In this document: in pieces, positions 38,403 to 50,622 of the stretch
Layout: every line of letters starts with the position of its first letter
Position numbering within the stretch: the stretch's first letter is position 1
From: Chytridium lagenaria
Taxonomy: Eukaryota > Chytridiomycota > Chytridiomycetes > Chytridiales > Chytridiaceae
Assembly: GCA_025449115.1 (NCBI GenBank)
Contig: JAHLKC010000126.1
Location: forward strand, 1 to 64,000
Direction of reading: 5' to 3'
Length of the DNA: 64,000 bases
Made by a program: the position numbers and the translations under genes
The notes under the pieces: model-generated
Told to the model about the DNA's origin: nothing
The model's input: only the letters and a program-made list of their open reading frames with translations
Database searches by the model: none

Positions 38403-38734
38403 CGTGATATTTTTTTGAAGACGGGATGGGGGGAAAAGTGGAAGCTATTTGAAGTTAGCGAGGGTGGGGAAGGAAAGATATATAAAGAAGATGATGACGT
38501 TGACGGTCAACAATTAAAAAAAAGGGTGGAAAGCTTCCCCGTGCCTTTCTATGATGTAAAAATGGGGGGGACAGGGGTCGTCATTTTTGGGAGATGTAAA
38601 GGAAGGTATTTTTTTGTTGATAAAGCGAGACTTCTTTCCCGTCTTTTCCGATTCCATTTGCGTTTGAAATCCTCCACTTTTAAACAGTACCAGCGCACAA
38701 CGTTTACATTCAACACCGCTTTTCATCCACAAGA

Positions 38735-39565
38735 ATGGCAGAGGGACCAGGCACAGGTGGTGGAGGACAACTCGGTCTCAATTCATTCTACGGAGGCGAT
38801 ACGGAAGGTAACAAACACCTCCACACGACATATCTAACCTTCCATTTCATCAGCCGCATGGATCGCAAGTAACCCCCATGATCAACATAACCTCCCCAAC
38901 TAACCACCACCAGCCTACGTCCTCTTCCTCCTGTGGCTCATTGGTCTCCTCATAGTTCCGATTGCAAGCCGCACCGCAGCGGGTGGAGCGGGCGGAGCGT
39001 CGACTTGGGTAATCCCCCTCCGTTTCCATGTCTTTTTTAATGGTGGTGTAGGCGGCACGAGCAGCGTTTTTCGCACGAGGCGCGAGGATGGGTTTTTGTT
39101 GTTGCTTGGAAGTACGTTGGCGAATCAGAGTGGGTTTGGGGTGAATAATGCTGTGTCGACGTTGAGTTGGATTATGATGGGGTTGGCGATTGTGTGGTTG
39201 ATTGTGATTTTGTTTGGGGCGGGTGAGTGGTGTTTTATTTTTTTTTTCCCTCCCCCCCTCCCGTGTTCCTGTAAACCCTTTCGGTGTTATTTCTTTAGGG
39301 TTAATTGAATGTTTTACTTTGTTTAGGGTATTGGTGGATGGAGATGATGATTCTGTTGCCGTTGATTGTGATCTCTGCAATCAATTTCGGGTGAGTGCTT
39401 TTTTTTGTTTGTTTTTATTACGCGTTTTCTATTTTTATCTCGTGTTTTTTCGCGTCACAACTGTTTTCAATTATCTTATCTCACTCATGCTTTGTTTTCG
39501 CGTCACAAAGACTTTCGTTCAGAAACTCTCCTAGTCGTGGAGGCGCGCCTGGCACAAGTGGATGA
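38735..39565 (+). CDS. Small multi-pass membrane protein of unknown family
   Basis: Start at 38735 (MAEGPGTGGGGQLGLNSFYG). Short exons splice in phase to AYVLFLLWLIGLLIVPIASR (TM1), then across a probable 43-nt intron to ARAAFFARGARMGF. Next come SWIMMGLAIVWLIVILFGAG (TM2), YWWMEMMILLPLIVISAINF (TM3) and a Gly/Ser-rich tail SPSRGGAPGTSG, stop at 39565. About 150-170 residues with three TM helices. No family recognised. It shares an intergenic region with the divergent membrane-protein gene, so joint regulation is possible. One base near 39093 shifts the frame between the second and third exons. Confidence 0.6.
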
Positions 39566-40179
39566 AGATGCAAACGCAGTTTTGTTTTTCTTTTGGCATG
39601 GAATTGTTTTTTGCGAAAATTGCTGTGGAGGTTAAAATAAAAACGATGGGTATTTGTTTTGGTTGTATTTTTGATGCGATTTGTTTGTAGTTTTGAACGT
39701 GCAGTGAAGTAATAATATTGGAAAGAGGCTTTTGTAACGAGCAGTGAAGTAATGGAAAGAGGCTTTCTTGGTTTTGCGTTGAGGGTTGATGTTGATGACG
39801 GCATGATGCGCTCTTGTTTGCTCCAGCCCCCCCATCCATATTTTACAGCCGAGTTGCGCCTCACTTGGGCCGTTGAACGACGTTTGACGCTTAGTGTCCC
39901 AGTATCACTTTGGAGCAAAAAAATCTTAAATTTTTTAAAGTACAGGAGACAACCTCTTTTGTTTATTATTTATTTAGCCCTTTTCACCTTTCCCATGGTG
40001 CAAGCAAACGGGCAGGTGCTTTTATTTTTTTATCTTTCTTTGGCTGAACGTTACGTTTACGACTTTAAACGTGAGCCTTATTTATCCTTGTGTTCTGCGT
40101 TCGCCTATATAAAAAGGCGCCTTCGTTTCCTTTCCCTTTCTTGGGTATACATTATTAGATCTTCGATAGACTTTAGACC
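39566..40179. other. Intergenic region and promoter of the GDSL hydrolase
   Basis: T-rich DNA without a supportable gene. TATATAAAAAG at about 40107 lies some 70 bp before the hydrolase ATG and looks like a TATA box. An imperfect GAGCAGTGAAGTAATGGAAAGAGGCTTT-type duplication occurs at about 39703-39764. Confidence 0.5.
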
Positions 40180-41202
40180 ATGCTCGTCTCCACCCTCCTC
40201 GTTCCCATCATGCTCGCCGTCGGTGCCGTCGCAGGTGAGTCCCTGCCCATTGATTCTCATATCTCACCGTGATGATTCTTTAAAAAAGGCGCCGACATCA
40301 ACCGTATCGTCATGTTTGGCGATTCCTCCTCTGACAGCGGTCGATCATTCAACTTGACGCAAGGAAACGGTCCCACGATCCCTTCCAACGCCTTCTTCCA
40401 AGGAAGGTGGTCTAACGGAAACACCTGGATCGAGGTATTGGCTAAGGAGAGGAAAGTGCAACTCGACAACTATGCTTGTGGAGGTGCGACCACCTCTGAT
40501 AAATTGTTGCAGGGCTCGTTGGGTGGGAAATTCAATCAGGTGAGTTCCATCTCCTTACCATATTAAAACCATACAATTAATCGAATAAAAATACGATCAC
40601 AGCCCCTCCGCTCCAACGGTCTCCCCATCAACGTCCCCGGCCTTGACACCCAAGTCAACGAATACATTGCCAAGAAGGAAACCGGCGACAAATCCAAGGT
40701 CCTCTTTGCTCTCTGGGGTGGAGCCAACGACAAGCTTACCGACGAGTTCTTGGGTCTCAACAAAAGTGGATCCTTCTACGCCAAGGCTCAATACGAGCAA
40801 TGGGAATTACTCGCAAAGAACGGTGCCAAGAACATCATGGTGGTGGTACCCCCACCTCAATCCGCCTTTGACATTTCCTACGGATTCGAGATCACCCTTC
40901 TTGCAGCGAAATTCCAGTTGAAGAACCTTGGCGTCAAGTTTGGGTTATTCCAATCTTCATTGACGTTCATCAAGTTGTTGATTGCGCCCGGGTTGTTTGG
41001 ATTCAAGTTTGGTACCTCAGAGAGGTGTTGCGTGGATTGTTATTCGGGACTCCCGCCTACTGGGTTCGCCAAGGTTTGCTCGAACCCGGATGAGTACATT
41101 ATTTGGGATGGAACGCATCCTACTGCTGCCACCCACAAGATCATTGCAAAGGATGCTGGTGACTTTATTGACTTTTGGTGGGGTTTCAATGACGACAACT
41201 AG
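40180..41202 (+). CDS. Secreted GDSL-family (SGNH) lipase/esterase
   Basis: Three exons: 40180-40234, 40289-40540 and 40603-41202, all joined in phase, about 300 residues. A short signal peptide (MLVSTLLVPIMLAVGAVAGA) is followed by block I, VMFGDSSSDSG (nucleophile Ser in GDS). GRWSNG follows, then block III LWGGANDK (Gly and Asn oxyanion residues), and near the C-terminus block V WDGTHPT (Asp-x-x-His). This is the order of plant- and fungal-type GDSL esterases. It is a complete, uninterrupted gene, unlike several neighbours. A likely TATA box is at 40107. Secreted ester hydrolysis is expected; the substrate (lipid, acetylated polysaccharide or cutin-like) cannot be told from sequence. Confidence 0.92.
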
Positions 41203-42579
41203 ATGACCTGTCGTTCGCTTAGACGTGTTTCCGTTTTTTATTATGCGTTTTTTATATCTTTATTAATTCCTTTTTTAACTTTTATTGATGAAACCCTGTG
41301 TTAGCTTCCCGGTTGCTTTTCTCGGTTCTCCTCCTCCTCCCTCTTTCTAAACATTCCCCTTTTCCCCTATCTCTTGCAACATTTTCTCTACTGTTCTCCG
41401 TTTTTTAACCAAGATTGAATCAACATGATAGTTGAACTCACACACTTACATATATTTTTTAAATGAAATATAAATGCACCACCGCTAGCCTTAAGTTTAT
41501 ATTTGTGCAAATGGGTCCGAGTGGTAGTTTCTGAGGTTTGAGGACGGACGCCGTCAGCACTTTAGGAGGGTGTCTGATGATCCAGTCACACATGTCCTAC
41601 CGTATTTAGAAAAGAGCCAAAAAAAGGATGAAGTCAATGTTACGTTGTCGTTGGTAATTGAGGCATGGACGCATGGCATATAACCTCTCGAGAGTTTAAT
41701 GATGGGTCGGAAGTGACCATCAGCGTTTACCTATGTTTATTTCGTGGATGCCGCAGTATAAAGGTATTGACGGAGGGACGAATGGAGGGTCGGAGGGACG
41801 TTGGAATGCATATAGTGTCCATAGATCACTTTTTGTTGTTTGCTCAAAGCATGAGTTGGAAATCATACAATCAAGATTTGAAAACAGCCGTAGCAGGTAA
41901 TCTTTTTAGTATTTAAAAGTAGGACTTTTTATGGGTAGCTATAGGTTACATTATGACTTATTCACTTGCAATTTCAACTATTAGCAAACGGTCACCTCGT
42001 CCATTATTATCACCCACATCATTATCCCCATTTGGCCATTGATGGTGTAAATATATTAATCACGTCAAAACCTCACCGTTCCTGGTCCGCTGTATATGGT
42101 GAAACGGCGTCTTTGCTCATGATGAGCTCCCTCAACCTAACGTAAACTATATATTTATAAAACCCATTAAAATTTAATAGAACCCACCCTGTCACAGATA
42201 TATAGAAAAGACGGCCCATATTACCTAAATGAATATCGCGCCCACGCGTGAGGTAGCTCAGCCAAACACGGCTTTCCAAAAAACAAAAACAAAAAAACCC
42301 ACGAGGGCGTTGTTTTTTTTTTTGTTTACAAACGAAGCCATTCCTTCAACTACGCCATCCGCTCTGGGTTTTGCGGCAAAGAACGTTTTGTTTCACGAAT
42401 TGCCGTTTTAAGGCGCGCACACTAAAAAAAGGGGGTCAAAAAGACTTGACAAATCTCGTTTTCAAGACCTCCTTTCTTGGTTTCATCTTTCAGAAGCAAC
42501 GCACCAGTGAAGTTAAAGGGTTGAGTGGAGAAACTTGAAGACCCTCACCGAAAAGTCGCCCTTCATTTTTAGATTGAGG
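41203..42579. other. Intergenic region without a recognised gene
   Basis: AT-rich, with T-rich 3'-flank sequence after the hydrolase stop. Short open frames (for example 41665-41916) lack motifs. The region just before 42580 is the promoter of the 7TM-RGS gene. Confidence 0.5.
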
Positions 42580-44815
42580 ATGGGGTCGAGCGATACGAAT
42601 GTGACGGCCGTCACTGCTGGTGATTTTAAAGCGTCGATTGTTGTGAGCTCCATCTATGCCATGTAAGCTTTTCTTTGCATGCGAATATATTGTCTTTTTA
42701 GTTGTGTGGGGGGGAGAGGGGCCTTCTGTTTTGATTGAACATCTCAATGCTTTCCCGTCCATGATCAACACCAAAAGTGACTAAACCCTCTCACTCCAGT
42801 TTCGTCATCTCCTCCACCGCCCTCCTCATCACCCGTCGCCACCACCACGAAATCACCACAATCTCTTGCACCCTCACCACCATCCAATCCATCTCCAATC
42901 TCATCTTCGTCACCACCGTCCTCCTCTTTGACGCCAACCTCCACACCTTCCCCGGTTTCATTTTATTCTGGGTGACCTCCCTCTTTGTTCTCCTCTGGAT
43001 CCTCTCTATCGTCGCAAAAACCATACGCTTCCTTATCCTTCACAGTTGGAATCAAGCAAGGCTAGGATTCTCAGAGGATGCGTTTCAACGAGCAAAAGTG
43101 TATTGGCCTGATTCAAAGAACGGATCATTTTCTCGGAACGGCGCAAAGGATCTAACAAATGCTTTATCTACACATCGGTTGACAGTGCTTCCCCAAGCTT
43201 CAAAGCAACCCTCGCAATCCACCACCGAGATGTTACATCTCCTTAAACTCCTTGGTTACAACCCTGAGGACCCAACGTCGGAACTCTGGTTGAATCCAGA
43301 GGGTAGTGTTAACCGCAAGATCACGAGGATGATGATGGTGGCGATGACTGTGCAGTTTTTTAGTACGTTTTTGTTGCAAGTGTTGTTGCCGGATCCTGTG
43401 AGGATTAGTCCGATGGCGAAGGGACAGATGGAGATTAAGAATTTGTTCAAAACGCATCTTTTGAGTAGTTATGTGGAGGTGGGGATGTATTTGGTTGTGT
43501 TTTCGCCTGTAGTGTTGTATTTGATGAGACGGTTAAAGGATGCTGTAAGTGTTTTTTTTCGCTTCTTACTATTCTGTGGTCTGCTTAGGTGCTCGTTGGC
43601 GTTGTCACTTTTTCGCTTCCGTTACTTTGTCGTCTTTTTTTTTTGCCGTCTTTTCATTTCCTTTTCTCGGTTCTTCCGTTTCTTTTCCTTTCTCGGCTTT
43701 TGCGTTCGAGTTTTGTTGCAATCCTTTTTGGATTTGCTACGAATCCATATTTTACTTTTCTCTGCCCAGGTTCATTTATTACTTGGTCTCTTTCTCCTTT
43801 TCTTTCCTTAGTACCCGCGGTTTTAGTTTGGTTTTTTTTGATGTATTCTATTCCGTCTCCGGTTATGCCTGTTCCCTTTTTCGTATTTCATAAATCTCAC
43901 ACTTCTTACCAGACCGGCATCCGCATCGATCTCGTCCTCACCCTCGTCGCCGGCATCCCATCTTTGTCCTCTGGTTCATTTCCATCTTCACCCGCCGGGG
44001 CCCCACCCACGCCCTCTCTGGTACCTACCTCGTCTTTGCCCTCCTTCTTCTAACCCACATAACCTCCGTCATCCTCCCTATCTACAACTCCTACCGTATC
44101 GATCGTCTCATCCGCATCCGTCCATCCCCATCCTCCCCTCCACTTCTCCGCACATCCCGGTTCGGGAACCGTAAACACATGTTCCAACGCACCCCATCTC
44201 TCACAAGGGACGAGATCCCATTCACCCTCGAATCCTTCCAAACCAAAGTCCTAGACGTCCCCACCACATTCCGTCAATTTAAAACCTTCTGCGCAACAGC
44301 GCTCTCGATTGAATCAGCAGTGTTCCATGAATCCCATGTTTTCTTGAAACGCGCTTACGCTGTTCTCGTGAAAGCGGGCGCCGTGTCGTTCACGGGTGTC
44401 CCGACTTTTGATGCGGAGGTGGATACGTCGACACCTTCTGGGGCTATTGCTGGACAGTGTTTGTATCTATGGGAGACGTTTGTCAGGGAGGGGAGTCCTA
44501 TGGAGGTGAAGGGGGTGAGTGCAGAGGCGAAGGATAGAGTGGAGGAAGGGTTGAGAAGTGGTGTATATTCGCCGGATTTGTTTGGGGAGATTGCGAGAGA
44601 GAATGTGGAGTTGATGTTTGCAACAGTTTTTCCAAAGGTTTGTGTCATTTTTCTTAATCCCTTTTTTCCTTTATTTTTTTTTTTTTGCAACCTTTTGCAT
44701 CATAAACCTTTTTATGACTTCGTTCGTTTTCCGTCAAACTAATCTTCATTTCTTTTTATCGCAGTTCCTCGTCGCGTACAACTCCAAAACATTACCCTCC
44801 GAAGACCTTTCCTAG
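42580..44815 (+). CDS. Seven-TM regulator of G-protein signalling (7TM-RGS)
   Basis: Exons 42580-42662, 42800-43544, 43913-44637 and 44765-44815. Hydrophobic segments, in order: SIVVSSIYAIFVISSTALLI, SISNLIFVTTVLLF, FILFWVTSLFVLLWILSIVA, MMMVAMTVQFFSTFLLQVLL, YVEVGMYLVVFSPVVLYLM, IRIDLVLTLVAGIP with FVLWFISIF, and YLVFALLLLTHITSVILPI. A basic linker leads to an RGS domain: FKTFCATALSIESAVFHESH, QCLYLWETFV, then GVYSPDLFGEIARENVELMF and ATVFPKFLVAY. RGS domains speed GTP hydrolysis by G-alpha; plant AtRGS1 and some fungal proteins share this layout. Intron 2 is unusually long (368 bp) and T-rich. One base is missing near 43958 (CCC run) before FVLWFISIF. It sits 2.6 kb from a class C GPCR gene. 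Confidence 0.87.
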
Positions 44816-45334
44816 AGGAATCCGATACCCCCCCGTCTATTTTTTTCAGTACATCTTTTGTTCCCCCAACTTTGTTATATTCATTCCTATTTTTCGTTTC
44901 TGTAAAAAAACTCAACGCGCATAAAGTCGTATACGTAAAATAAATTCTAAGAATATTTTAAATTGCATGAGAGAAACAAGTTTTGAAATTTGAAACGGAA
45001 AAACACACCAAAGCAATGGCCGCTTCATAAAAGGTATATACCAAGTATATTACTTATTACTCAAAGTGGAAAATGCCTCACGTGTACTTTGACCAATTGT
45101 TTTAGAATATCAAAGCACGCACTTCATTTTCATTTACCAAATTTAATATATTACAAGCACGTGTGGGTTTAAACCGTTTCAACGCATCTCGCCCTTTCGG
45201 CGTTCTAAAATAAATTTTTATCTTTAAAGTTTTTCGTCTGTCTTTTGCATAGGGCATTAGAAACAAAAAGACCCTCACTGAACAGCACCACCGACTACCA
45301 ACTCACGAGGGTCACGAGCACGAGAGGGCAAAGA

Positions 45335-46867
45335 ATGCCACTGCACGGCCATCACCACCAGCAGCAGCAGCAGCATCATCAACATCAACATCATCATCAG
45401 CGGCATCCTTCTTCTCTTCAGCATGCACAAACTCATTGGACCACTTCTCAACAGCATCAACAGCAAAACTATCCACATGGGAGTAAAGCAGCTGCATCAT
45501 CATCACTATCATCATCATCATCAACATCATCATTGAACCTCAGCTCTTCTTCTGCAACTGCTCCGTCTCATCTCAAACATACCGCTCCGTCTGCCCAACA
45601 ACATCATGTGCCCCATCCCGTGAGGCTCAACCGGCATTAGCGGCGTCTCAGCCTTCCACAACAGCTGGAATTGTGCAAGTGCCTGGTAAGTAGGAAGACA
45701 TGAATTGAATCTTTGAGAGTCATCCATTCTACAAATCACCATGCAAGGCCATCTTTGCCTTCACCTCACTAAGCATATCTATTTTATCCAGTTCCTTTTC
45801 TAACACCTTTCAGATCTCTTTCACCTCGCAGATCAAGCTCTCCTCATCGACCTGATTGCAGACATGCTTGAACGGCTCACACAGCATAATGATCTTATTC
45901 CTCTGACTCAGTCTGGCCTCACGAGGTTTCATTCTAGAGCTCCACCCGCAATATCTGTCAAGGATTATATGAGGCGAATTGTGAAATATGCGAGTGTGGA
46001 AAGAGTGTGTTTGTTGGTTCTACTGATTTATGTGGATAGGTGAGTTATTTTGAAAATAGTTGGAATTGAGTGAAATACTCTTCTATTAATTCTTTTATTG
46101 TCGCTCGTAGGCCCATACCTAACCCATCCATGACTTCCATCCCTTTTTTTCATCTATAATATTATATTGCTTGCTTAATACCATGTACTCATACCACATT
46201 TTCATAATCTACAGAATATGCGAGAGAAATCCCACATTCACGATCTCGAGTCTTACCGTCCACCGCTTCATCATTACCGCAACGACTGTTGCATGCAAGG
46301 TAAAAAAATCACTTTTAAAACTAGAATATAAAACTTACATTTATAATTAAGGCCCTCTGCGACATATTCCTCCAAAACACCACCTACGCCAAAGTCGGCG
46401 GCATCTCAGGCCGCGAACTTAACCTCCTCGAACTCGAATTCCTCTCTCTCATCGACTGGTCCCTCACGGCCACGGCCGAATCCTGTCAAGACTATTACCG
46501 CAACCTCATTCACCAACATCCTTCCTACACTTTTAAACCTCGCCGTTCCTCTGACACCACACCCCTTGTCCCCGTTGAACCGGATACAGCGAGGTCGTCA
46601 CCACGGAAACGACCGGCGACAGAGGAGGATCACTTTAAACGCGCGTTGCCGCCTGTGCCGATGAGGAGGGCGTCGACGGATACAGCGAAATTGACGCCAC
46701 CGCCCTCTGGACATGTTGGGGATACGGATGTAGGGGAGGTGTTGAAGCAGCAACGACATCATATGGAGTTGGATGTGAAGGGGTTGAGGCTTACGGGGAG
46801 TGGGATATCGCCACCGTTGTTTGGGTCGGGTGGGGAACATGAGACTTGGATTGGAGTTGCAGAATGA
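45335..46867 (+). CDS. Pho80/Pcl-type cyclin
   Basis: The N-terminal exon (from 45335, possibly 45245; ends 45685) codes a Gln/His/Ser-rich disordered region. Exons 45814-46039, 46215-46299 and 46352-46867 code the cyclin box: LIADMLERLTQHNDLIPL, VKDYMRRIVKYASVE, CLLVLLIYVDRI, LTVHRFIITATTVACK, then KVGGISGRELNLLELEF and LSLIDWSL. These match the Pho80-like cyclin family, which partners Pho85/CDK5-type kinases in nutrient and cell-cycle control. A disordered tail with KRPATEEDHFKRALPPVPMR follows. The frame of the Gln-rich part and that of the exon end (APSREAQPALAASQPS) differ by one base near 45610, so the N-terminus may be imperfect. The CDK partner is not in this window. Confidence 0.87.
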
Positions 46868-47412
46868 GTTTCCTTACAGATCATTTATTTTCGTTTTTTG
46901 TATTTGTTTGTATTTAGCGGAAACAACACCCATAAACTGGTTTTTGTATTTTATTTAATGTTTATAAACGGTCTCTTTTCGCATATTTTGGTCTAACTTC
47001 GTTTTTCTTTACGAAATTTCTACATTGTGGTATATTATTTTTTTTCACAGTGTTATTGATGTTGGAAATGTGATTTGTTTTGAAGCGATATATATGACAT
47101 GGAATGGAATTGTCTTAACATTAGGCTCTTTGACGTTTTAAGTTTACACTCATTAACATTTCAATTTCTATGTGGATATACCTAGACCTGGTGGAATAAC
47201 GCAGGCTGCAACCTTAGGTACAAAGGTACAATGTCCGGTCAGTTGATTAATTCCAGAAACGCCAACAACCGGGATTCCCAACGCTAGAACCCGTCCTCAA
47301 CGTCTCGATTACTTTAAAGTCATGTTAATCCCAATGGACCACAACTGTAAATCATTTTCACATCGTAAACCTTTCACCGCCTCCCCTCATCTCTCATACC
47401 CCACCGCCCACG
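46868..47412. other. Intergenic region
   Basis: T-rich 3' flank of the cyclin gene followed by the promoter of the class C GPCR. No gene or repeat recognised. Confidence 0.5.
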
Positions 47413-50400
47413 ATGCGGGTACTGTGGTCTTTCTTCATTGTGATCATAGCGATTCATGGGAGCTTGACGCAGGTCGTCGTCCCCAAGAAGCCAGCCTTTC
47501 TGATCGCTCTCCCTTACGCTCTTGATGACACAACGGGAGATTTTGAGTTTGACGTGTTTAGTTCACTCCGGTTGCTCGTTTACGGGATGCACTTGTCGTC
47601 AAATGTGTGTGGCTTGATCTTGTTGAAATAATTGACTTTTTATTAGCTTGCTGTTAAGGATGTGATGGTGGAGTATGATATCCCAAAGGATGCCATTGAA
47701 TTCGTGTATATCAATACCTGGAATCCCGAATTCGGAAGCCCCGATACCTACTTTTTAAGCGACAGTGGTGCATACACAGCTACGGCTATATATGAGGTCA
47801 TCCAACAATACAACGTGATAGGAATTTTTGGTGATATTTTTAGCCGAACAACAAGGTACACTCCAGCTCTTCCGTATAAATATTAACATTGTTAGATTCT
47901 CGGCGGGTTTAGCGTCGTATTTCCAAAAACCATTCTGTGGGGCGACGCAAGGAAGTATTACGTTGTCGGAGAAGATAAACTATCCATATTTTTATCGGAT
48001 GGTGACGGCGAGGGGTGGAGGAAAACATTACCTGAGTGTGTTGAAGTTTTATGGGATGAAGACTTTGTGTATTTTTAGGACTTCGGATGATTTGAGTCGG
48101 TCTGGTGAGGGGTTGCTTTTTGTCTCTTCATGGACTTTGACATTTATATCGTATATCTTTCACCGCCTCTTAATTGTTTTTCCTCAACTCACCAATGACA
48201 TTTTTATACATATTCCAACTGACTTTTACTATTTGCTCCGTAAAAAACATATATATTTTTCAAGTCGCGGAGGAGGTTAAGCAGGAAGCCATCAAGCAAG
48301 GAGTTAACGTTGTAAGCATAACCTTTGGCGACGAACTATTCCAAACCAACGACTTCAAACACCAATTTCGTCTCGCCAAACGCCAAAACTGCAAGTTTAT
48401 CTTTGCGTCCATGTCCTGGGTCTCCCTCAGCATCCTTTACGATGCCGGTATAACTTATGGACTCGTTGGTCCAGACAATCTTTGGAGTTCTTACAATATA
48501 GCTAGACCGTTAGGTATTTCTGATTCTTATACGTGAACGAATAGTGACGCTTTAATTTAGACTCGGCGAATACGACCATTATAAAAGAGTATTGGGGTTT
48601 TCTCCAAATCATCGATGCGTCGCCAATTGGAACGCAATGGAGAAATTTCTCGCAGAGGTTCTACGCAAACGCTAAAACCGTAACTGACACCACCACGTTA
48701 TTTCCCGAAATGAATTTAACGAGAATGTAAGAGTCTGTACTTGACGTCTTATTTATTTATTTTTTTAGAGAGGAAGCCCGAGAGCAAATCTATTTTGGGA
48801 ACGCGAGAGAGGTATACTCGTGTATTCAAGTCATGTTTCGGGGGTTTCATCAGTTTCTTGAGGAACGCGGAGAAAAGGGAAGATGGGATCGGTTGATTGA
48901 TTATCGGAGTGATTTGAATCATTCGGCGTTTGCGAGGACGGGGTATGTGGATGTGACGGGGGATAATATTGCGTTGAATGAGTATGGGGATCTTGATGCG
49001 TAAGTCCATAAAGCCGTCCTTTTTTGTTTACGTTGTTTGGTCGACTTTTGTTGACGGGAATTCTCTTGAAGATCACGGATGGCGCTTACGACGAATTCAA
49101 CCAACGTTCTTGATATTCATCGGATCGGGAGTACGAGTTTTGCATTTGGGAGTACGTCGAATAACGGAGACTCTTTTGTCGAGTTTTTTAAACCAACGTT
49201 TTACGGCGAGAGTTTGTTCCCACCTGTCGATGATGATGGTATGCTGTATATCCGGCGCGCGCTTAATTCAGTCTGTAAAAACATATGTTAAGATTTTTAT
49301 AGGAACGATGGTTGTAGATTCTGTCGCTGAAGGATCACCATTAGGCATTGCCATTAGATCATCTCAGGCGCTCGGACTATTGTCCATCTTCGTCATGCTG
49401 GGTATAGCAGGCCTTAGGACGTTCCGCACCGAAACCGAGAACACTCCAGCAATATGGGCATGGCTCGTTATAACGGGAGGTCTCCTTGTGATCGTCTCCA
49501 CATTTTGGAGTGTTGGAGCGAACCGCATCCAACTATGTTTTGTGCCGTGCCTGTTTTTCGTTCAAGGCGTTTCCATTTTCATAGGGTAAAAAAATGGAGA
49601 TTGTGGCGGAAGTTTTTTTTAATTTTAGTGTCTAGATGCGGATGGTATGTGATGTTCCGGAGAATGTGGCTTTATAATAATTTGGCGAAACTGGCACGAC
49701 CGATGCGAGGGGAGAGCCTTGGAAAAGTTGTTTTAGGAGCGATGGTTGCGAATTTTTTCCTTGTTCTTCTTTATCGATTTTCAAGGCCACTTGGAAATGA
49801 TATCAGAGTAGGTTTAAGTTTTTTTCCGTTAATTATTTTGTCTTTTATCGGCACGTTGCTTAGCTATTATTTTATCATCTATTTCGGTTTAATGATTTTT
49901 TCTACGTGATTGTTGTCTTAAAATATACTTAGGTGTGTGGGCCGTTAAAAGTAGCGGATCAGTGGGATTTCAAAATAGCCATGGGCATCATCAACATTAT
50001 AGCCGTGTCTGTCGTTCTCACTCTTCTCATATTCTTCAAACATCGCCGATCCTCCCCAACGTTCGACAACATCTTCAAGGTATAAAACTCTCTATCCACG
50101 TTTCTAACCTCATATCAGATCGCATCTGTTTGTTTAATATCAGTGATATGCTTCGAGCTGGTTTTAAAGCCATCTAAGCTCCAAACAGCCTTAAAGCCAT
50201 CATCTTAAACGTTTTACCTGTATTCGCGTGTGTCCTTTTGGTTATCCAAAAACCTGAAATTGTGTCCCCGGAAAACTACGAGCGGAAAAAGTTGGCGCTC
50301 CATTGCCATTGAATTTGCGCATCCCATTCGAGTGCAAACACGAGGACGGTTTGGATGGAGGGAGGAGGAGAAGTATTTCGTAAATTTGTGGGTGCGCGGT

Positions 50401-50622
50401 GCAATACCGTGGATGACAATATCAAACGTATGTATGGAATGCGATTAAAGCAATTTGACGCTATTCCTTTAGGTTGACGGAGAATCTACGCATCGTGTGG
50501 ATTTAAAAAGACTTCGGCTTCGCGACGTGTACACAGAAAAGGAATTGAGGCGACTGAGATTGTTGTTGATAAAGGGGTTTCTAAGAATGCTATACTGTTG
50601 GTATTGCCTGATATCTGTCTGA
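47413..50622 (+). CDS. Class C (GABA-B/mGluR-like) GPCR with Venus-flytrap ectodomain
   Basis: Start at 47413 with signal peptide MRVLWSFFIVIIAIHGSLTQ. Exons joined at good GT-AG borders give a periplasmic-binding/ANF_receptor-like ectodomain. Its blocks are FSSLRLLVYGMHL, YEVIQQYNVIGIFGD, YPYFYRMVTARGGGKHY, YGMKTLCIFRTSDD, KFIFASMSWVSLSILYDAG, VYSCIQVMFRGFHQFLEE and a late IGSTSFAFGS. The seven TM segments are ALGLLSIFVMLGIAGL, WAWLVITGGLLVIVSTFWS, FVPCLFFVQGVSIFIG (followed by KKWRLWRKFF), VVLGAMVANFFLVLLY, IAMGIINIIAVSVVLTLLIF, IASVCLISVICFELVL and AIILNVLPVFACVLLV. A tail reaches a stop at about 50622. Likely a plasma-membrane receptor coupled to G proteins; no ligand can be named. Frame breaks lie near 49585 (GGG run) and 50190, so the C-terminal tail is the least certain part. 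Confidence 0.82.
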
